This document shows positions 24,917-33,665 of a stretch of DNA of 64,000 nucleotides, piece after piece. The stretch is from Dorea phocaeensis (lineage in GTDB: Bacteria > Bacillota > Clostridia > Lachnospirales > Lachnospiraceae): the NCBI RefSeq assembly GCF_900240315.1, contig NZ_OEPZ01000002.1, positions 186,001-250,000 of the forward strand. The letters are read 5' to 3'. The notes under the pieces were generated by a model. It searched no databases. It was not told the origin of the DNA and saw only the letters and a program-made list of their open reading frames with translations. Positions within the stretch are counted from its first letter, which is position 1. The number at the start of each line of letters is the position of its first letter. The position numbers were made by a program, and so were the translations under genes.

Positions 24917-26779
24917 TTAGCTGTATTTTAATCTACGCTTCTCGCTCATTGGAAGTTCCTGCTCGTTTCCAACCAGGTCAATCTTCTTTCCGTACGCGTC
25001 CTCAATTAACTCTACGTTTGTAGATTTAACGTTTGGATTCCACTTCTTCTCAGCAGCCTTAACATCTTCTCCAGCCATAGCTGTCTTAAGCATAGCAAGT
25101 GCACGAATAGCATCTTCCTGGCAAAGTGTGTTGTTACCAAGAATCTCATTCTCGATACCAGCCTCAGACTTGTTGTTATCAACCATGTACTGCATGTACT
25201 TGTTACCAACAACGAGAGCTCCCTGTACTGCACAATAAGACATACCTACTACCGGGATTCCTCTCATACCGATCTGCTCGATATGGCTTGCAAAGTCGAT
25301 GTGGTTGTTACCAAATCCTTCTGTTGTTACAAATGCTCCATCAGCATCCATCATCTCTACAGTATGTCCTACACGACGAGATACGTAGAATTTCTCAGCG
25401 TTGATCTGAGGAGATCCAACGAATACAACACCACAAAGGTCAACTTCCGGATCATGCAATGCTTCCAGAACGAGTGGCTCTCTCCAGTAATGTCTGGACA
25501 TCTCTTTAGATGCAGGTCCGATACATGTTAATGCATGGATACATCCATCAAGTACTTCCAATGGAGATACGCAAACCGGAACGTTTCCTAAGTCTACGTT
25601 AGCTCTTGCCCCAAGAACACCAACTGGCTCTACAGGAAGGATGAAGTTATCATGCATAGCTCCCTGTCCCATGATTTCCTTAACGATAACAACTTTCTTC
25701 TTACCTGGACGACGAACCTGTTTCAGCTCTTCTGTATCAGCTACAAGACTCTCGTCAAGTTTCTTCATAACTTCACGGATTTCCTGTGTAATAACATCAA
25801 ATGCTTTGTGAGCAGCCATAGGTCCACGACGCTCCATGTTTGTCTTCTCCTGGATAACGATGTTACCTTTGATGAAGATTTCCCCCTTATCTGGACAGCT
25901 TGGACGACCCCACATAATATTCTCGTCTAAGTATCCTTCAGAAGAACCGAACTCACCGATCTGAACTCCACCTTCATCAACACCTGTCAGCATCATTACA
26001 ACGCCGTCAAGTACTCTTGTTACACCGCTTCCGAGTTCAGAATCGCCTTCTTTTGTAGCGATTGGCTGAACGTCCATAACTGTCTCAGAGTATGTGTGAT
26101 ATAAATCTGGTGTGATAATCTCTAAGTGGAAATCTTTTACCAGGTCATCATCAGCGATAACTTCTGCTTCAATACCTTCACGAATGTAAAGAGTTGTTCC
26201 TTCAATCTTTGTCTCTGGTCCTCTCTTAACTTCTGTGATGTTGAAGTGTTTTCTTGTAAGAGATCTTACAACCTTTTCTTCTTCAACTTCTGCTGCTGGT
26301 GCTGCTGCGCCTGCTACTACTGCTTCTGCTCCTGCTGGAACTTCTGCAACTGCTGCGCCGCCTGCTCCAAGCGCTCCAACCGGGATCTCAAGATTGATAT
26401 CTTTTCCTTCTCCGATGTGGATTCTTAATGTTCCACCTGCTGCGTGTGGCGGCAATGGTGCTACCGGTGCTGCAACTGGTGCTGCTTCTTCCTCTGCTAC
26501 CTCTTCCTCTTCTGCCGGAGCGCTTACTGCTTTCACTCCATCCAGTACATCTACAGTCAATGGTGCAAGAGAATCACAAGTTTTTGTAAGTTTTGCTCCC
26601 AAAACTTCTTCGATGGTCAGACAACCATCAAGGTTCAATAATCCTGAATCTACCAGATCATCAAAGATTGCTGGATCTTCCAGATTTGCCGGCTCAATTG
26701 TGATGCCAGCTTCGGCTCTACAACATAATACCGCAGGATCATGAGCATGTGCTTTAGCTGTTTCAGCTGTGATTGACAT
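24917..26779 (-). CDS. prdA: D-proline reductase proprotein PrdA
   Basis: 620 residues, cleaved after synthesis into a large subunit and a pyruvoyl-bearing 23-kDa subunit. The expected cleavage site is T418-C419 in 'LDGCIHALTCIGPASKEM', with Cys419 becoming the pyruvoyl group that binds D-proline. The N-terminal part (residues 1-80, 'DPAVLCCRAEAGITIEPANL') has an extra Cys-rich segment, then a low-complexity Ala/Pro/Glu linker (85-165), then the 45-kDa core (about 170-418). First enzyme gene after prdC. Confidence 0.95.
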   Translation of the reverse strand: MSITAETAKAHAHDPAVLCCRAEAGITIEPANLEDPAIFDDLVDSGLLNLDGCLTIEEVLGAKLTKTCDSLAPLTVDVLDGVKAVSAPAEEEEVAEEEAAPVAAPVAPLPPHAAGGTLRIHIGEGKDINLEIPVGALGAGGAAVAEVPAGAEAVVAGAAAPAAEVEEEKVVRSLTRKHFNITEVKRGPETKIEGTTLYIREGIEAEVIADDDLVKDFHLEIITPDLYHTYSETVMDVQPIATKEGDSELGSGVTRVLDGVVMMLTGVDEGGVQIGEFGSSEGYLDENIMWGRPSCPDKGEIFIKGNIVIQEKTNMERRGPMAAHKAFDVITQEIREVMKKLDESLVADTEELKQVRRPGKKKVVIVKEIMGQGAMHDNFILPVEPVGVLGARANVDLGNVPVCVSPLEVLDGCIHALTCIGPASKEMSRHYWREPLVLEALHDPEVDLCGVVFVGSPQINAEKFYVSRRVGHTVEMMDADGAFVTTEGFGNNHIDFASHIEQIGMRGIPVVGMSYCAVQGALVVGNKYMQYMVDNNKSEAGIENEILGNNTLCQEDAIRALAMLKTAMAGEDVKAAEKKWNPNVKSTNVELIEDAYGKKIDLVGNEQELPMSEKRRLKYS

Positions 26780-26938
26780 ATTGTTTTCCCTCCTTGTTTG
26801 GTTTGCATAGAAAATGTATATTTACAACCGTTTCCGGCGCACTCGGAGCTCACCTCTCAGCCACTCCTGCCACAAAAGAATCGGGGGTCCTTCGCAGCCG
26901 CCTTCTACAGCAGTAATACCTTTGCATTTCCGGATATC
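26780..26938 (-). other. prdC-prdA spacer
   Basis: 159 bp without a gene. The last part carries the prdA ribosome site (AAGGAGGGAAAAC). No obvious hairpin or consensus promoter was found, so prdA is probably read from the prdC transcript. An internal promoter is not excluded. Confidence 0.35.
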
Positions 26939-28339
26939 TTAGAAATCGATATCCTGGCTTACCTGTTTAGAAACCTTCAGGCTTCTGTACAATGCATGTC
27001 CCACACTTCTCATTGCATGGTCTGTCTGATGGAATACTTTCAATCCCATCTTTGGTCCAGACGCCATAACAGTGTTGGAACAGTCAGAGCAGTTACCAAT
27101 AACGATGTATTCACATCCATCTTTCTTGAACTGCATGTTATTCTTAACCTGTCCTGGACAGTTACCAGGTCTTAAGCACTTAAGAGGTGCTCCTGGTTTA
27201 TTTTCAATTGCCTGTTTACATCTTGCAACAGACACAACTTTGGCATTCATCTTCTCTGCCAGTTCGCGCATACGCTCTTCACTTCCTCCGCATGCACAGA
27301 CAAGCAGCCCCATATTCGCTCCGTGAAGATCCGGGAATTCAACAGTTACAAGAATTCCTCCCGTAGTCTTTGTAATCGGCGCATCCATCTCTGTAGATTT
27401 TCCAGTAAAGGCTCCTCCCATGATGATCTCGCCATATTTGCCGTCGATTCCTCCGGCTCTCTCAATCAATTCGCCAACACTTACTCCAACCGGAACATCC
27501 ATGAATACGTGAGCTTCATTTCCGCCAACCAGTTTTCCACGAACTGTTAAGTTCTTAGAAATGCATGGTTTCTTCTCATCAATAGCTTCTGCAATCTTGC
27601 AGATTGTCTCTAGGTTCAATACCACAGATCTTGCTGCTGAAGGAAGCTGAACGGTTGTCAGGTTGACCCCAAGACACTCTCTTACTACCGCACGCTCTTC
27701 ACCCATTGGGTAAATATCCGGCATCAAGTGCATTATAATGTCCAGCTCATTTGCCAGCGCTGCCTGTAATGTCTTGATCGCTTTATGGTTTTTCTTCTTA
27801 ATAGCAATGATACACTTATCAGCCTTTGTGATCTCCATACTGTACTTGATACCTGCGATCACTTTATCGCACTGTTCTTCGATCTGTCTGATATTGTGCT
27901 CAAGTCCCGGCTCACACTCAGCTGCGTTCACAAGGATATATCCGTGCTCAATCTTAAAGTCTGCCGGAAGTTCCGGGTTGATCTCCGGATCCATCTCTCC
28001 CATCTCAGTTGCTGACAGATCAATTCCAAGCTTCACACCTGTCGGGAAACCAGCTCCTCCCATTCCAACGATTCCTGCTGCTTTTACCATGTCAAGCTTG
28101 GTTGCATCTGCCGGAACATCGATCGGAACGAATTCATCTGGCTGTTCATCCGCTGCTTCGATAATGATGCTGTCATCTGTAATCTCTGTCACCTTTCCGT
28201 ACACACTTGAAAAAATGTTAGCTCCAAGTCCTGTTGGTGTAGCAATGAGAGTACCTTTTTTCACATCTGCCCCAACCTCTACACATGGAGCACACGGAGC
28301 ACCTACGTGCTGACGTAATAACAACTGTACTTTTCCCAT
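26939..28339 (-). CDS. prdC: PrdC, RnfC-like proline reductase electron-transfer protein
   Basis: 466 residues from MGKVQLLLRQHVGAPCAPCV (site AAAGGAG upstream; the earlier in-frame ATG at 28363 has no such site). The N-terminus is an RnfC-like barrel with CAPC. 'GIVGMGGAGFPTGVKL' is the flavin/NADH-binding signature of RnfC/NuoF-type proteins. The C-terminal part has several Cys ('KCLRPGNCPGQVKNN', 'GNCSDCSNTV'). It is thought to pass electrons to the reductase. In some Clostridia PrdC contains selenocysteine. Here no in-frame UGA interrupts the gene, so this is a Cys form. Confidence 0.92.
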   Translation of the reverse strand: MGKVQLLLRQHVGAPCAPCVEVGADVKKGTLIATPTGLGANIFSSVYGKVTEITDDSIIIEAADEQPDEFVPIDVPADATKLDMVKAAGIVGMGGAGFPTGVKLGIDLSATEMGEMDPEINPELPADFKIEHGYILVNAAECEPGLEHNIRQIEEQCDKVIAGIKYSMEITKADKCIIAIKKKNHKAIKTLQAALANELDIIMHLMPDIYPMGEERAVVRECLGVNLTTVQLPSAARSVVLNLETICKIAEAIDEKKPCISKNLTVRGKLVGGNEAHVFMDVPVGVSVGELIERAGGIDGKYGEIIMGGAFTGKSTEMDAPITKTTGGILVTVEFPDLHGANMGLLVCACGGSEERMRELAEKMNAKVVSVARCKQAIENKPGAPLKCLRPGNCPGQVKNNMQFKKDGCEYIVIGNCSDCSNTVMASGPKMGLKVFHQTDHAMRSVGHALYRSLKVSKQVSQDIDF

Positions 28340-28503
28340 GACATACTTCTCCTTTTCTTTCATTTATAATATAAGTAAAAAACGAAACTTGCCATCCCGT
28401 TTACTTATTCTGCGTTTATTTCCCGCTGTTTATTTATTAATTTTATCTATAAATGATGCAACCTCTTATTTCGCCATTTTTTTAACAAAATTTTCTTATT
28501 TTT

Positions 28504-28601
28504 TGGCGGAGGCATGTGGGAATCGAACCCACCCAGGACGCTCTTAACGCCCAACACTAGTTTTGAAGACTAGGAGGCACACCAGTTACCCATCTACCCC
28601 C
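28504..28601 (-). tRNA. selC: tRNA-Sec (UCA)
   Basis: 98 nt including an encoded CCA. Acceptor GGGGGTA pairs with the GCCTCC end (G-U pairs included). The anticodon loop CTTCAAA holds UCA (stem CTAGT/ACTAG). A long variable arm (GTGTTGGGCGTTAAGAGCGTCC region) and the T arm GTGGGTTCGATTCCCAC are typical of selenocysteine tRNA. Its own promoter TTGAAA-17-TATGGT lies at 28624-28652. It sits between prdC and prdF, on the prdC strand. Confidence 0.95.
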
Positions 28602-28623
28602 ATACATCATTTCATGCTAGTTA

Positions 28624-28652
28624 ACCATATCACAATTTTTCGCGGATTTCAA
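28624..28652 (-). promoter_or_regulatory. selC promoter
   Basis: Minus strand TTGAAA (28647-28652), 17 bp, TATGGT (28624-28629), about 23 bp before the tRNA 5' end. Readthrough from it might also reach prdC, because no T-rich terminator separates selC from prdC (28340-28503 is AT-rich but has no clear hairpin). Confidence 0.65.
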
Positions 28653-28687
28653 CACTTTTTATTTATTTTTATAATATCAAAAAAGCA

Positions 28688-28716
28688 TTGACTTTTCAAG
28701 GTGTTTCGTCCATAAT
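28688..28716 (+). promoter_or_regulatory. prdF promoter
   Basis: TTGACT (28688-28693), 17 bp, CATAAT (28711-28716), divergent from selC and giving a leader of about 175 nt. A seven-codon ORF (MCSYKKL) at 28835-28858 has a GAGGGG site before it. Whether it is translated is unclear. Confidence 0.6.
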
Positions 28717-28897
28717 GAACTTAACGAACTGAACGGAATACTAGAATACGGTCTAATTGTTAATTTTATATCGTGATTCGCGGTTTCTTTACATTTCCTA
28801 TAAAAGAAGCACTATGAAAACGAGGGGTGTTTTCTATGTGTTCTTATAAAAAGTTATAGATTTTGTCTATAGCTGAACAAATAAGGAGGTATTTATT

Positions 28898-29932
28898 ATG
28901 GAGTTAAAAGCTAATGTTAACTTCGACCGGTTTGAAGCAGCTCTTCAGGTTGTAGACGCTCATACCGTTGGAGAATTCTGCCGTATCGTAATCGGTGGAT
29001 TCCCGGAGCCAGAAGGCAACACAATGATCGAGAAGAAAAAATGGATGGAAGAGAATTACGACAAAGTTCGTACAGCTCTGATGTTCGAGCCAAGAGGACA
29101 CCACGATATGTTTGGTGCTTTCCTGTGCGAACCAGTCAGCAAAGAAGCTGACTTCGGTGTAATGTTCATGGATACAGGCGGATACCTGAACATGTGCGGA
29201 CACTGTACGATCGGTGCTGTTACTGTTATCCTTGAATCTGGATTAAAGGAAATGCACGAAGGCGAGAACGAAGTTGTTTTGGATGCTCCTGCAGGATTAA
29301 TCCGCACAACAGCTTTCGTAAAAGACGGAAAGGTTGAGCACGTTACTTTAACAAACGTACCAGCATTCGTTTACAAAGAGAACCAGAAAGTTACCATCGA
29401 CGGAAAAGAGATCGAATTCACAATCTCCTTTGGTGGAAGCTTCTTCGCACTGGTTGACACAACAAAACTGGATATCGGAGAGATTAACCAGAAAACCGTT
29501 CCTGCTTATACCGAACTTGGTATGAAGATGCTGGACGTAATCAACAAAGAGATCCCTGTTAAGCATCCATTACTTGACATCGATACCGTTGACCTTGTTG
29601 AATTCTACGGACCAACACCAAACCCAGACAAAGCTAACATGAGAAACGTAGTTATCTTCGGAGATGCTATGGCTGACCGTTCACCATGCGGAACAGGTAC
29701 AAGTGCTAAACTTGCTACTCTGTATCACTGGGGAGAGATCAATGTTGGAGAAGAATTCATTTACGAAAGCTTCTTAGGCAGCCTCTTCAAAGGTGTAATC
29801 AAAGAAACTACAAAAGTTGCTGATTACGATGCAGTTATCCCAATGATCACAGGAAGCTGCTACTTAACAGGTGTTGCTACATACCTGATTGACCCAACTG
29901 ATCCATTGAAATATGGTTTCCAGGTAGGTTAA
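28898..29932 (+). CDS. prdF: Proline racemase
   Basis: 344 residues. Both catalytic thiols of the PLP-independent racemase family are present: Cys100 in 'GGYLNMCGHCTIGAV' and Cys264 in 'MADRSPCGTGTSAKLATLYH'. It converts L- to D-proline and so feeds the reductase encoded on the other strand. 'NMCGH' and 'DRSPCGTG' fit racemase rather than a dehydratase (which has Thr in the second position). AAGGAGG is 10 bp before the ATG. Codon use suggests high expression. Confidence 0.93.
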   Translation: MELKANVNFDRFEAALQVVDAHTVGEFCRIVIGGFPEPEGNTMIEKKKWMEENYDKVRTALMFEPRGHHDMFGAFLCEPVSKEADFGVMFMDTGGYLNMCGHCTIGAVTVILESGLKEMHEGENEVVLDAPAGLIRTTAFVKDGKVEHVTLTNVPAFVYKENQKVTIDGKEIEFTISFGGSFFALVDTTKLDIGEINQKTVPAYTELGMKMLDVINKEIPVKHPLLDIDTVDLVEFYGPTPNPDKANMRNVVIFGDAMADRSPCGTGTSAKLATLYHWGEINVGEEFIYESFLGSLFKGVIKETTKVADYDAVIPMITGSCYLTGVATYLIDPTDPLKYGFQVG

Positions 29933-29952
29933 TATTTCCGAAAGGTTATATT

Positions 29953-29984
29953 GGAGGCGGATTTACAATAATCCGCCTCTTTTT
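29953..29984 (+). terminator. Terminator after prdF
   Basis: GAGGCGGATT (29954-29963) / AATCCGCCTC (29970-29979) with a T5 tail, 21 bp after the prdF stop. Confidence 0.92.
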
Positions 29985-30067
29985 CATTTCAGCATTGCCA
30001 TTTGGCAACACATCATATATGATAGTCATATGCGAATTTATAAGATTAAAGAAAGGATTTACTAAAA

Positions 30068-30655
30068 ATGCCACGTAAAAGACAGTCTACCAAAGCACGT
30101 ATCGTCAAGTCAGCTTGGAATCTATTCTACAAAAACGGCTACGAACAGACTACCGTGGAAGAGATCATTGCCGCATCCAAGACATCGAAAGGTACTTTTT
30201 ACCACTATTTTAAAGGGAAAGAAGCGCTTCTTAATTCTTTATCCTATCTTTTTGATGAAAAGTACGAAGAACTGGTTCCGCTCATCGATGACAACATGAG
30301 CTGCCGAGACAAGCTGTTATACCTAAACCATGAATTGTTTGATATGATTGAGCATAGCATCGACATCAAACTGCTTGCCTCCCTGTATTCTTCCCAGTTA
30401 GTAACCAAAGACAAGAAATCCCTGTCCGATAAAAAGCGATTCTATTTTCAATGGATCACTGAGATCATTGAAGCCGGACTGGAAAGTGGGGAATTTAAAA
30501 ACAGTAGCAGCGCTGGCGAACTAATGAACGTCTATGCCATGTATGAGCGTGCACTTCTTTATGATTGGGCGCTTTTCAAAGGGAAATATTCCCTGACCGA
30601 ATACAGTGACCGGCTTCTGCCCCATGTATTGGATATGTTTGAAAAAGGAGTATGA
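30068..30655 (+). CDS. TetR/AcrR-family regulator
   Basis: 195 residues with a classical N-terminal HTH: 'IVKSAWNLFYKNGYEQTTVE' and 'TSKGTFYHYFKGKEALLNSL'. The C-terminal ligand domain has no recognised relatives. It lies alone behind prdF in the same direction, with its own putative TATGATAGTCATATG-like sequence upstream (30018 region, a partial palindrome). Target unknown. A role in prd control is possible but only from position. Confidence 0.85.
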   Translation: MPRKRQSTKARIVKSAWNLFYKNGYEQTTVEEIIAASKTSKGTFYHYFKGKEALLNSLSYLFDEKYEELVPLIDDNMSCRDKLLYLNHELFDMIEHSIDIKLLASLYSSQLVTKDKKSLSDKKRFYFQWITEIIEAGLESGEFKNSSSAGELMNVYAMYERALLYDWALFKGKYSLTEYSDRLLPHVLDMFEKGV

Positions 30656-30680
30656 CGATATGAATACCTCCGATCCCAAA

Positions 30681-30735
30681 AAGGACGTGCAAATCTTGCC
30701 GAGAACATTTCTCTTCGCAAAATCTGCACGTCCTT
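30681..30735. terminator. Convergent terminator between TetR and the DUF3343 gene
   Basis: AAGGACGTGCA (30681-30691) and TGCACGTCCTT (30725-30735) form a perfect 11-bp stem with a 33-nt loop, T-rich on both sides. It serves the TetR gene (+) and the selenium block (-). Confidence 0.8.
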
Positions 30736-30748
30736 CTTCTTTTACACT

Positions 30749-30985
30749 TTACACCATACATTCGTGCATGGCTTCTTCTTCGATGCCCGTCTCTTTCATC
30801 ATAGCAGCAATCTGCTCTCTGTCTTCAAGATCCGCACACCATGCCAGCCCGCATCCGGCTGAAATCATTCTCGGAACCGGAATGATGCGCCCCGGCACCT
30901 GCTGTTCCTTACAAGCTTTCTCCATCGCCATGGCATCCGCCGTCGTATGGAACGTCACCACTAACTTCAGTTCTTTCTTTCTCAT
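30749..30985 (-). CDS. DUF3343 protein, putative Se/S carrier
   Basis: 78 residues: 'KLVVTFHTTADAMAMEKACK', then 'VPRMISAGCGLAWCADLED', fitting DUF3343. The Cys pair C45/C50 (AGCGLAWC) is its key feature. The family is often found with YedE/TusA/YedF selenium genes and has been proposed as a Se/S carrier. 2 bp from the TusA-like gene. Probably the last gene of a four-gene operon. Confidence 0.75.
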   Translation of the reverse strand: MRKKELKLVVTFHTTADAMAMEKACKEQQVPGRIIPVPRMISAGCGLAWCADLEDREQIAAMMKETGIEEEAMHECMV

Positions 30986-30987
30986 GT

Positions 30988-31191
30988 TTACTCAATCACC
31001 ACTTCGAAGTATCCATCTTTCTCCTCAGAATGCGTCTTCTTTCCATGATCCTTGGCATATTTCTCAACATTCATCTTCTGATGAGGCTCAGTAACCAGTA
31101 CCTTCACAGCTCCCTGTGCCCCTTTAAGCGCCTCTGCTGTCAGCATAATCGGCTCTGGACAGGATAAACCTCTTGCATCTACTTCCTTCAT
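30988..31191 (-). CDS. TusA-like sulfurtransferase / selenium carrier
   Basis: A 67-residue SirA/TusA fold: MKEVDARGLSCPEPIMLTAE with the CPxP motif (C11-P14) that carries persulfide or perselenide. Here it lies with YedE and a cysteine desulfurase, so selenium delivery to SelD is the favoured role over tRNA thiolation. Confidence 0.85.
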   Translation of the reverse strand: MKEVDARGLSCPEPIMLTAEALKGAQGAVKVLVTEPHQKMNVEKYAKDHGKKTHSEEKDGYFEVVIE

Positions 31192-31248
31192 ATATTTCCC
31201 TTCTTTCTTAGAATACTATGTAATCACTAATAGTTCAATCCTATTTTT

Positions 31249-32352
31249 CTATTTCGTCTCTTTTCTCTTGTTTGTGAATGCAATGATAAAGCAAACAACA
31301 ATACAGATCACGCAGGCAACCTTTCCATTTAACGGTACTGCACCAGCAACAAGTTCTTTTGTCTCTGGGTTTAATGCTGTTCCGCTGGCAGCCAGTCCTA
31401 AGTTATGGCACAATGCCGCACCTACGAACATACCTGCTACTGTAACTGCCGCATCAGAAGAACCCTGACCTGCAAGGATCAGCTGACGAAGCGGGCATCC
31501 TCCTGCCAGAACTGCTGCAAATCCTACTACATACATTCCAAGGATATTCCACAAATGATCAGAGTGTGCGATAATTCCCGGTGTATTAAATCCAAGAACA
31601 AAGCGTCCTGTCGCTATATTGAAGATCAGCATTACAACGAATAATCCTGCAATCACAGAGAACAGATCAAAGTTCTTCATCAAGATCACGTCACGGATAC
31701 TTCCTGCAAAACACATTCTGGACTTCTGTGCAAATGCACCAAAGATAAGTCCTCCAACAAGAGCTATAATTACAGGCGCATGCATACTTCCCGGACCAGT
31801 CTGACTCTCTTTCAGAAGAGAGGTTGCAAGTGATAGAATCAGAATTCCTACAACAATTGCCGGCAATACATATCCACTTTCTTTGTTCGTTACATAAGCT
31901 CTTCCCAAACTAAAGCCTTTCTTAAGCGCCAACACACCGGTCGCAACACCAAGGACAAATCCAATCAATGCTACCCATGCATTTAAATCTCCTGCGGACA
32001 TACGAATTACCATACGAAGCGGGCATCCTAAAAATACCAGTGCCCCAATCATAATTACCATTCCCAGGATAAAACGGATCATCGGGGAAGAACCTGCCGT
32101 AGAACGATACTCTTTCGTTGCTACAGAGATAATAAATGCCCCCAATACCAAACCGATAATCTCCGGTCTTGCATACTGTACCACCTCTGCCTGATGCATT
32201 CCAAATGCTCCTGCAGTATCACGAATAAAACATGCGATACAAAATGCCATGTTTGCCGGATTGCCAAAATATGCCAGACATGCCGCTACAAGTCCGCATA
32301 CCACACCGGCCAATGCGAGTTTCTTCTTTGAATCTGATAAATTCATTCTCAT
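31249..32352 (-). CDS. yedE: YedE-family putative selenium transporter
   Basis: 367 residues, about ten membrane spans in two similar halves: 'NPANMAFCIACFIRD' with 'ILGMVIMIGALVFLGCPLRM' and 'FAQKSRMCFAGSIRDVILMK' with 'VLAGGCPLRQLILAG'. The paired Cys of the 'GCPLR' motif in each half probably guide Se or S species. YedE proteins co-occur with YedF and sel genes. M1 or M3 may be the start. Follows the desulfurase by 12 bp. Confidence 0.88.
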   Translation of the reverse strand: MRMNLSDSKKKLALAGVVCGLVAACLAYFGNPANMAFCIACFIRDTAGAFGMHQAEVVQYARPEIIGLVLGAFIISVATKEYRSTAGSSPMIRFILGMVIMIGALVFLGCPLRMVIRMSAGDLNAWVALIGFVLGVATGVLALKKGFSLGRAYVTNKESGYVLPAIVVGILILSLATSLLKESQTGPGSMHAPVIIALVGGLIFGAFAQKSRMCFAGSIRDVILMKNFDLFSVIAGLFVVMLIFNIATGRFVLGFNTPGIIAHSDHLWNILGMYVVGFAAVLAGGCPLRQLILAGQGSSDAAVTVAGMFVGAALCHNLGLAASGTALNPETKELVAGAVPLNGKVACVICIVVCFIIAFTNKRKETK

Positions 32353-32364
32353 TCCTCCTAGTCT

Positions 32365-33513
32365 TTAGTCTTCCGCCAGTTCCCGGATGGCCCGGATAGC
32401 GGTCTCTATCTCCTCATCCGTATTGTAATGAGAAAAACTAAATCTTACAGCCCCCTGTTCCACCGTTCCGAGCACCTCATGCATAAGCGGTGCACAATGA
32501 CCTCCCGGTCTGGTTGAAATTCCATATTCTGTAAGAAGCTCATCACTTACTTCTGAAGAATCATAATCACCGATATTTAGCGTCACCACCGCACAGCGGT
32601 TCATGCTGCTAAAATCGCCATATACCTTCACGCCCGGAATCTCTTTCACTCCCAGATAAAAGCGCTTCATCAATTCCTGCTCGCTGGCACGGATGGTATC
32701 AATTCCTGTTCGCTCCAAATAGGAAAGTGCCGCGTGAAGTCCTGCAATCCCATGCCCGTTCAAGGTTCCTGCCTCCAATGCTGTCGGCATCTCCACCGGG
32801 TGGGTCTTGCTATAAGTCTGAATTCCGCTTCCTCCGCTCTTTAACGGGCGAATCTGAAGCCCTTCTTTTACATACATGCCTCCGGTTCCCTGCGGACCCA
32901 AAAGTCCCTTGTGGCCGGTAAAGCACAAAACATCAATCTGCATATCCTGCACGTCAATCGGAAATACACCTGCCGTCTGAGATGCATCCAGCACAAACAG
33001 CGCACCATGGCGGTGTGCCAGTTCTCCAATCGGCTTCGGATCAATATAATTACCAGTCAGATTGGAGCCATTCGTACAGATAATCATCTTCGTCTCCGGC
33101 CGGATTTCCTTCTCAATATCTTCGATCTTTAACGTACCCATCTCGTTACTTTTTACGATCGTTAAAAGGACACCTTTTTTCTCCATTTCATACAGCGGTC
33201 GAAGTACAGAATTATGTTCCAGCATCGTAGTAATCACATGATCTCCCGGCTTCAACAGACCTTTCACTGCAATATTTAAGCTTTCTGTGGAATTCGCGGT
33301 AAACACTACCTGCTTCGGACTCGTCCCACGAAACAGCCTGCACAACTTTTCTCTGGTATCATAAATGATCCGAGATGCGCTAAGAGACGCCTCATTAGCA
33401 CCTCTTCCGGCGTTCCCCATAGAACTCATAGCCGCCACCACTGCATCAATTACTTCCTGTGGCTTATGCATCGTCGTCGCTGCATTATCCAAATATATCA
33501 TTTGCTTCCCCAT
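32365..33513 (-). CDS. Cysteine desulfurase / selenocysteine lyase-type enzyme
   Basis: 382 residues of an aminotransferase class V, PLP-dependent enzyme: PLP lysine K202 in 'LCFTGHKGLLGPQGTGGMYV', catalytic C340 in 'STRPGGHCAPLMHEVLG', and 'SQTAGVFPIDV' near 178. It likely releases Se or S from (seleno)cysteine as perselenide/persulfide for TusA/YedF and SelD. First gene of the csd-yedE-tusA-DUF3343 group. A hairpin lies upstream at 33583-33633. Confidence 0.88.
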   Translation of the reverse strand: MGKQMIYLDNAATTMHKPQEVIDAVVAAMSSMGNAGRGANEASLSASRIIYDTREKLCRLFRGTSPKQVVFTANSTESLNIAVKGLLKPGDHVITTMLEHNSVLRPLYEMEKKGVLLTIVKSNEMGTLKIEDIEKEIRPETKMIICTNGSNLTGNYIDPKPIGELAHRHGALFVLDASQTAGVFPIDVQDMQIDVLCFTGHKGLLGPQGTGGMYVKEGLQIRPLKSGGSGIQTYSKTHPVEMPTALEAGTLNGHGIAGLHAALSYLERTGIDTIRASEQELMKRFYLGVKEIPGVKVYGDFSSMNRCAVVTLNIGDYDSSEVSDELLTEYGISTRPGGHCAPLMHEVLGTVEQGAVRFSFSHYNTDEEIETAIRAIRELAED

Positions 33514-33582
33514 CCTTTCAGCAACAGGCGCCTTCCCTGCCTATCTTCTAGTATATGCTCTCTTTCTATGTTCGTCTAATTG

Positions 33583-33633
33583 AAATGCCGGATAAAACCC
33601 TCCACTTATAGAAGGCATCTATACCCGGCATCT
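33583..33633 (-). terminator. Hairpin between the LysR gene and the desulfurase
   Basis: GATGCCGGGTATA / TATCCGGCATTTC pair across a 50-nt element with an inner arm. The T tract is weak. It could end the selDAB-LysR transcript or act as a leader for the desulfurase. Confidence 0.5.
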
Positions 33634-33665
33634 CCCCCTTTTATATTCCCACATTATTTTCTCGT

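Noticed and set aside
26235-26744. Plus-strand ORF of 169 codons over prdA
   Set aside because: It is the shadow of the Ala/Pro/Glu-rich linker of PrdA (low-complexity Ser/Ala sequence), not a gene.
28340-28503. Sigma-54 promoter before prdC
   Set aside because: TGGCAA and TGGCGA sequences exist on the minus strand, but the spacing to a GC-element is wrong (14 instead of 10 bases), so no -24/-12 site is claimed.
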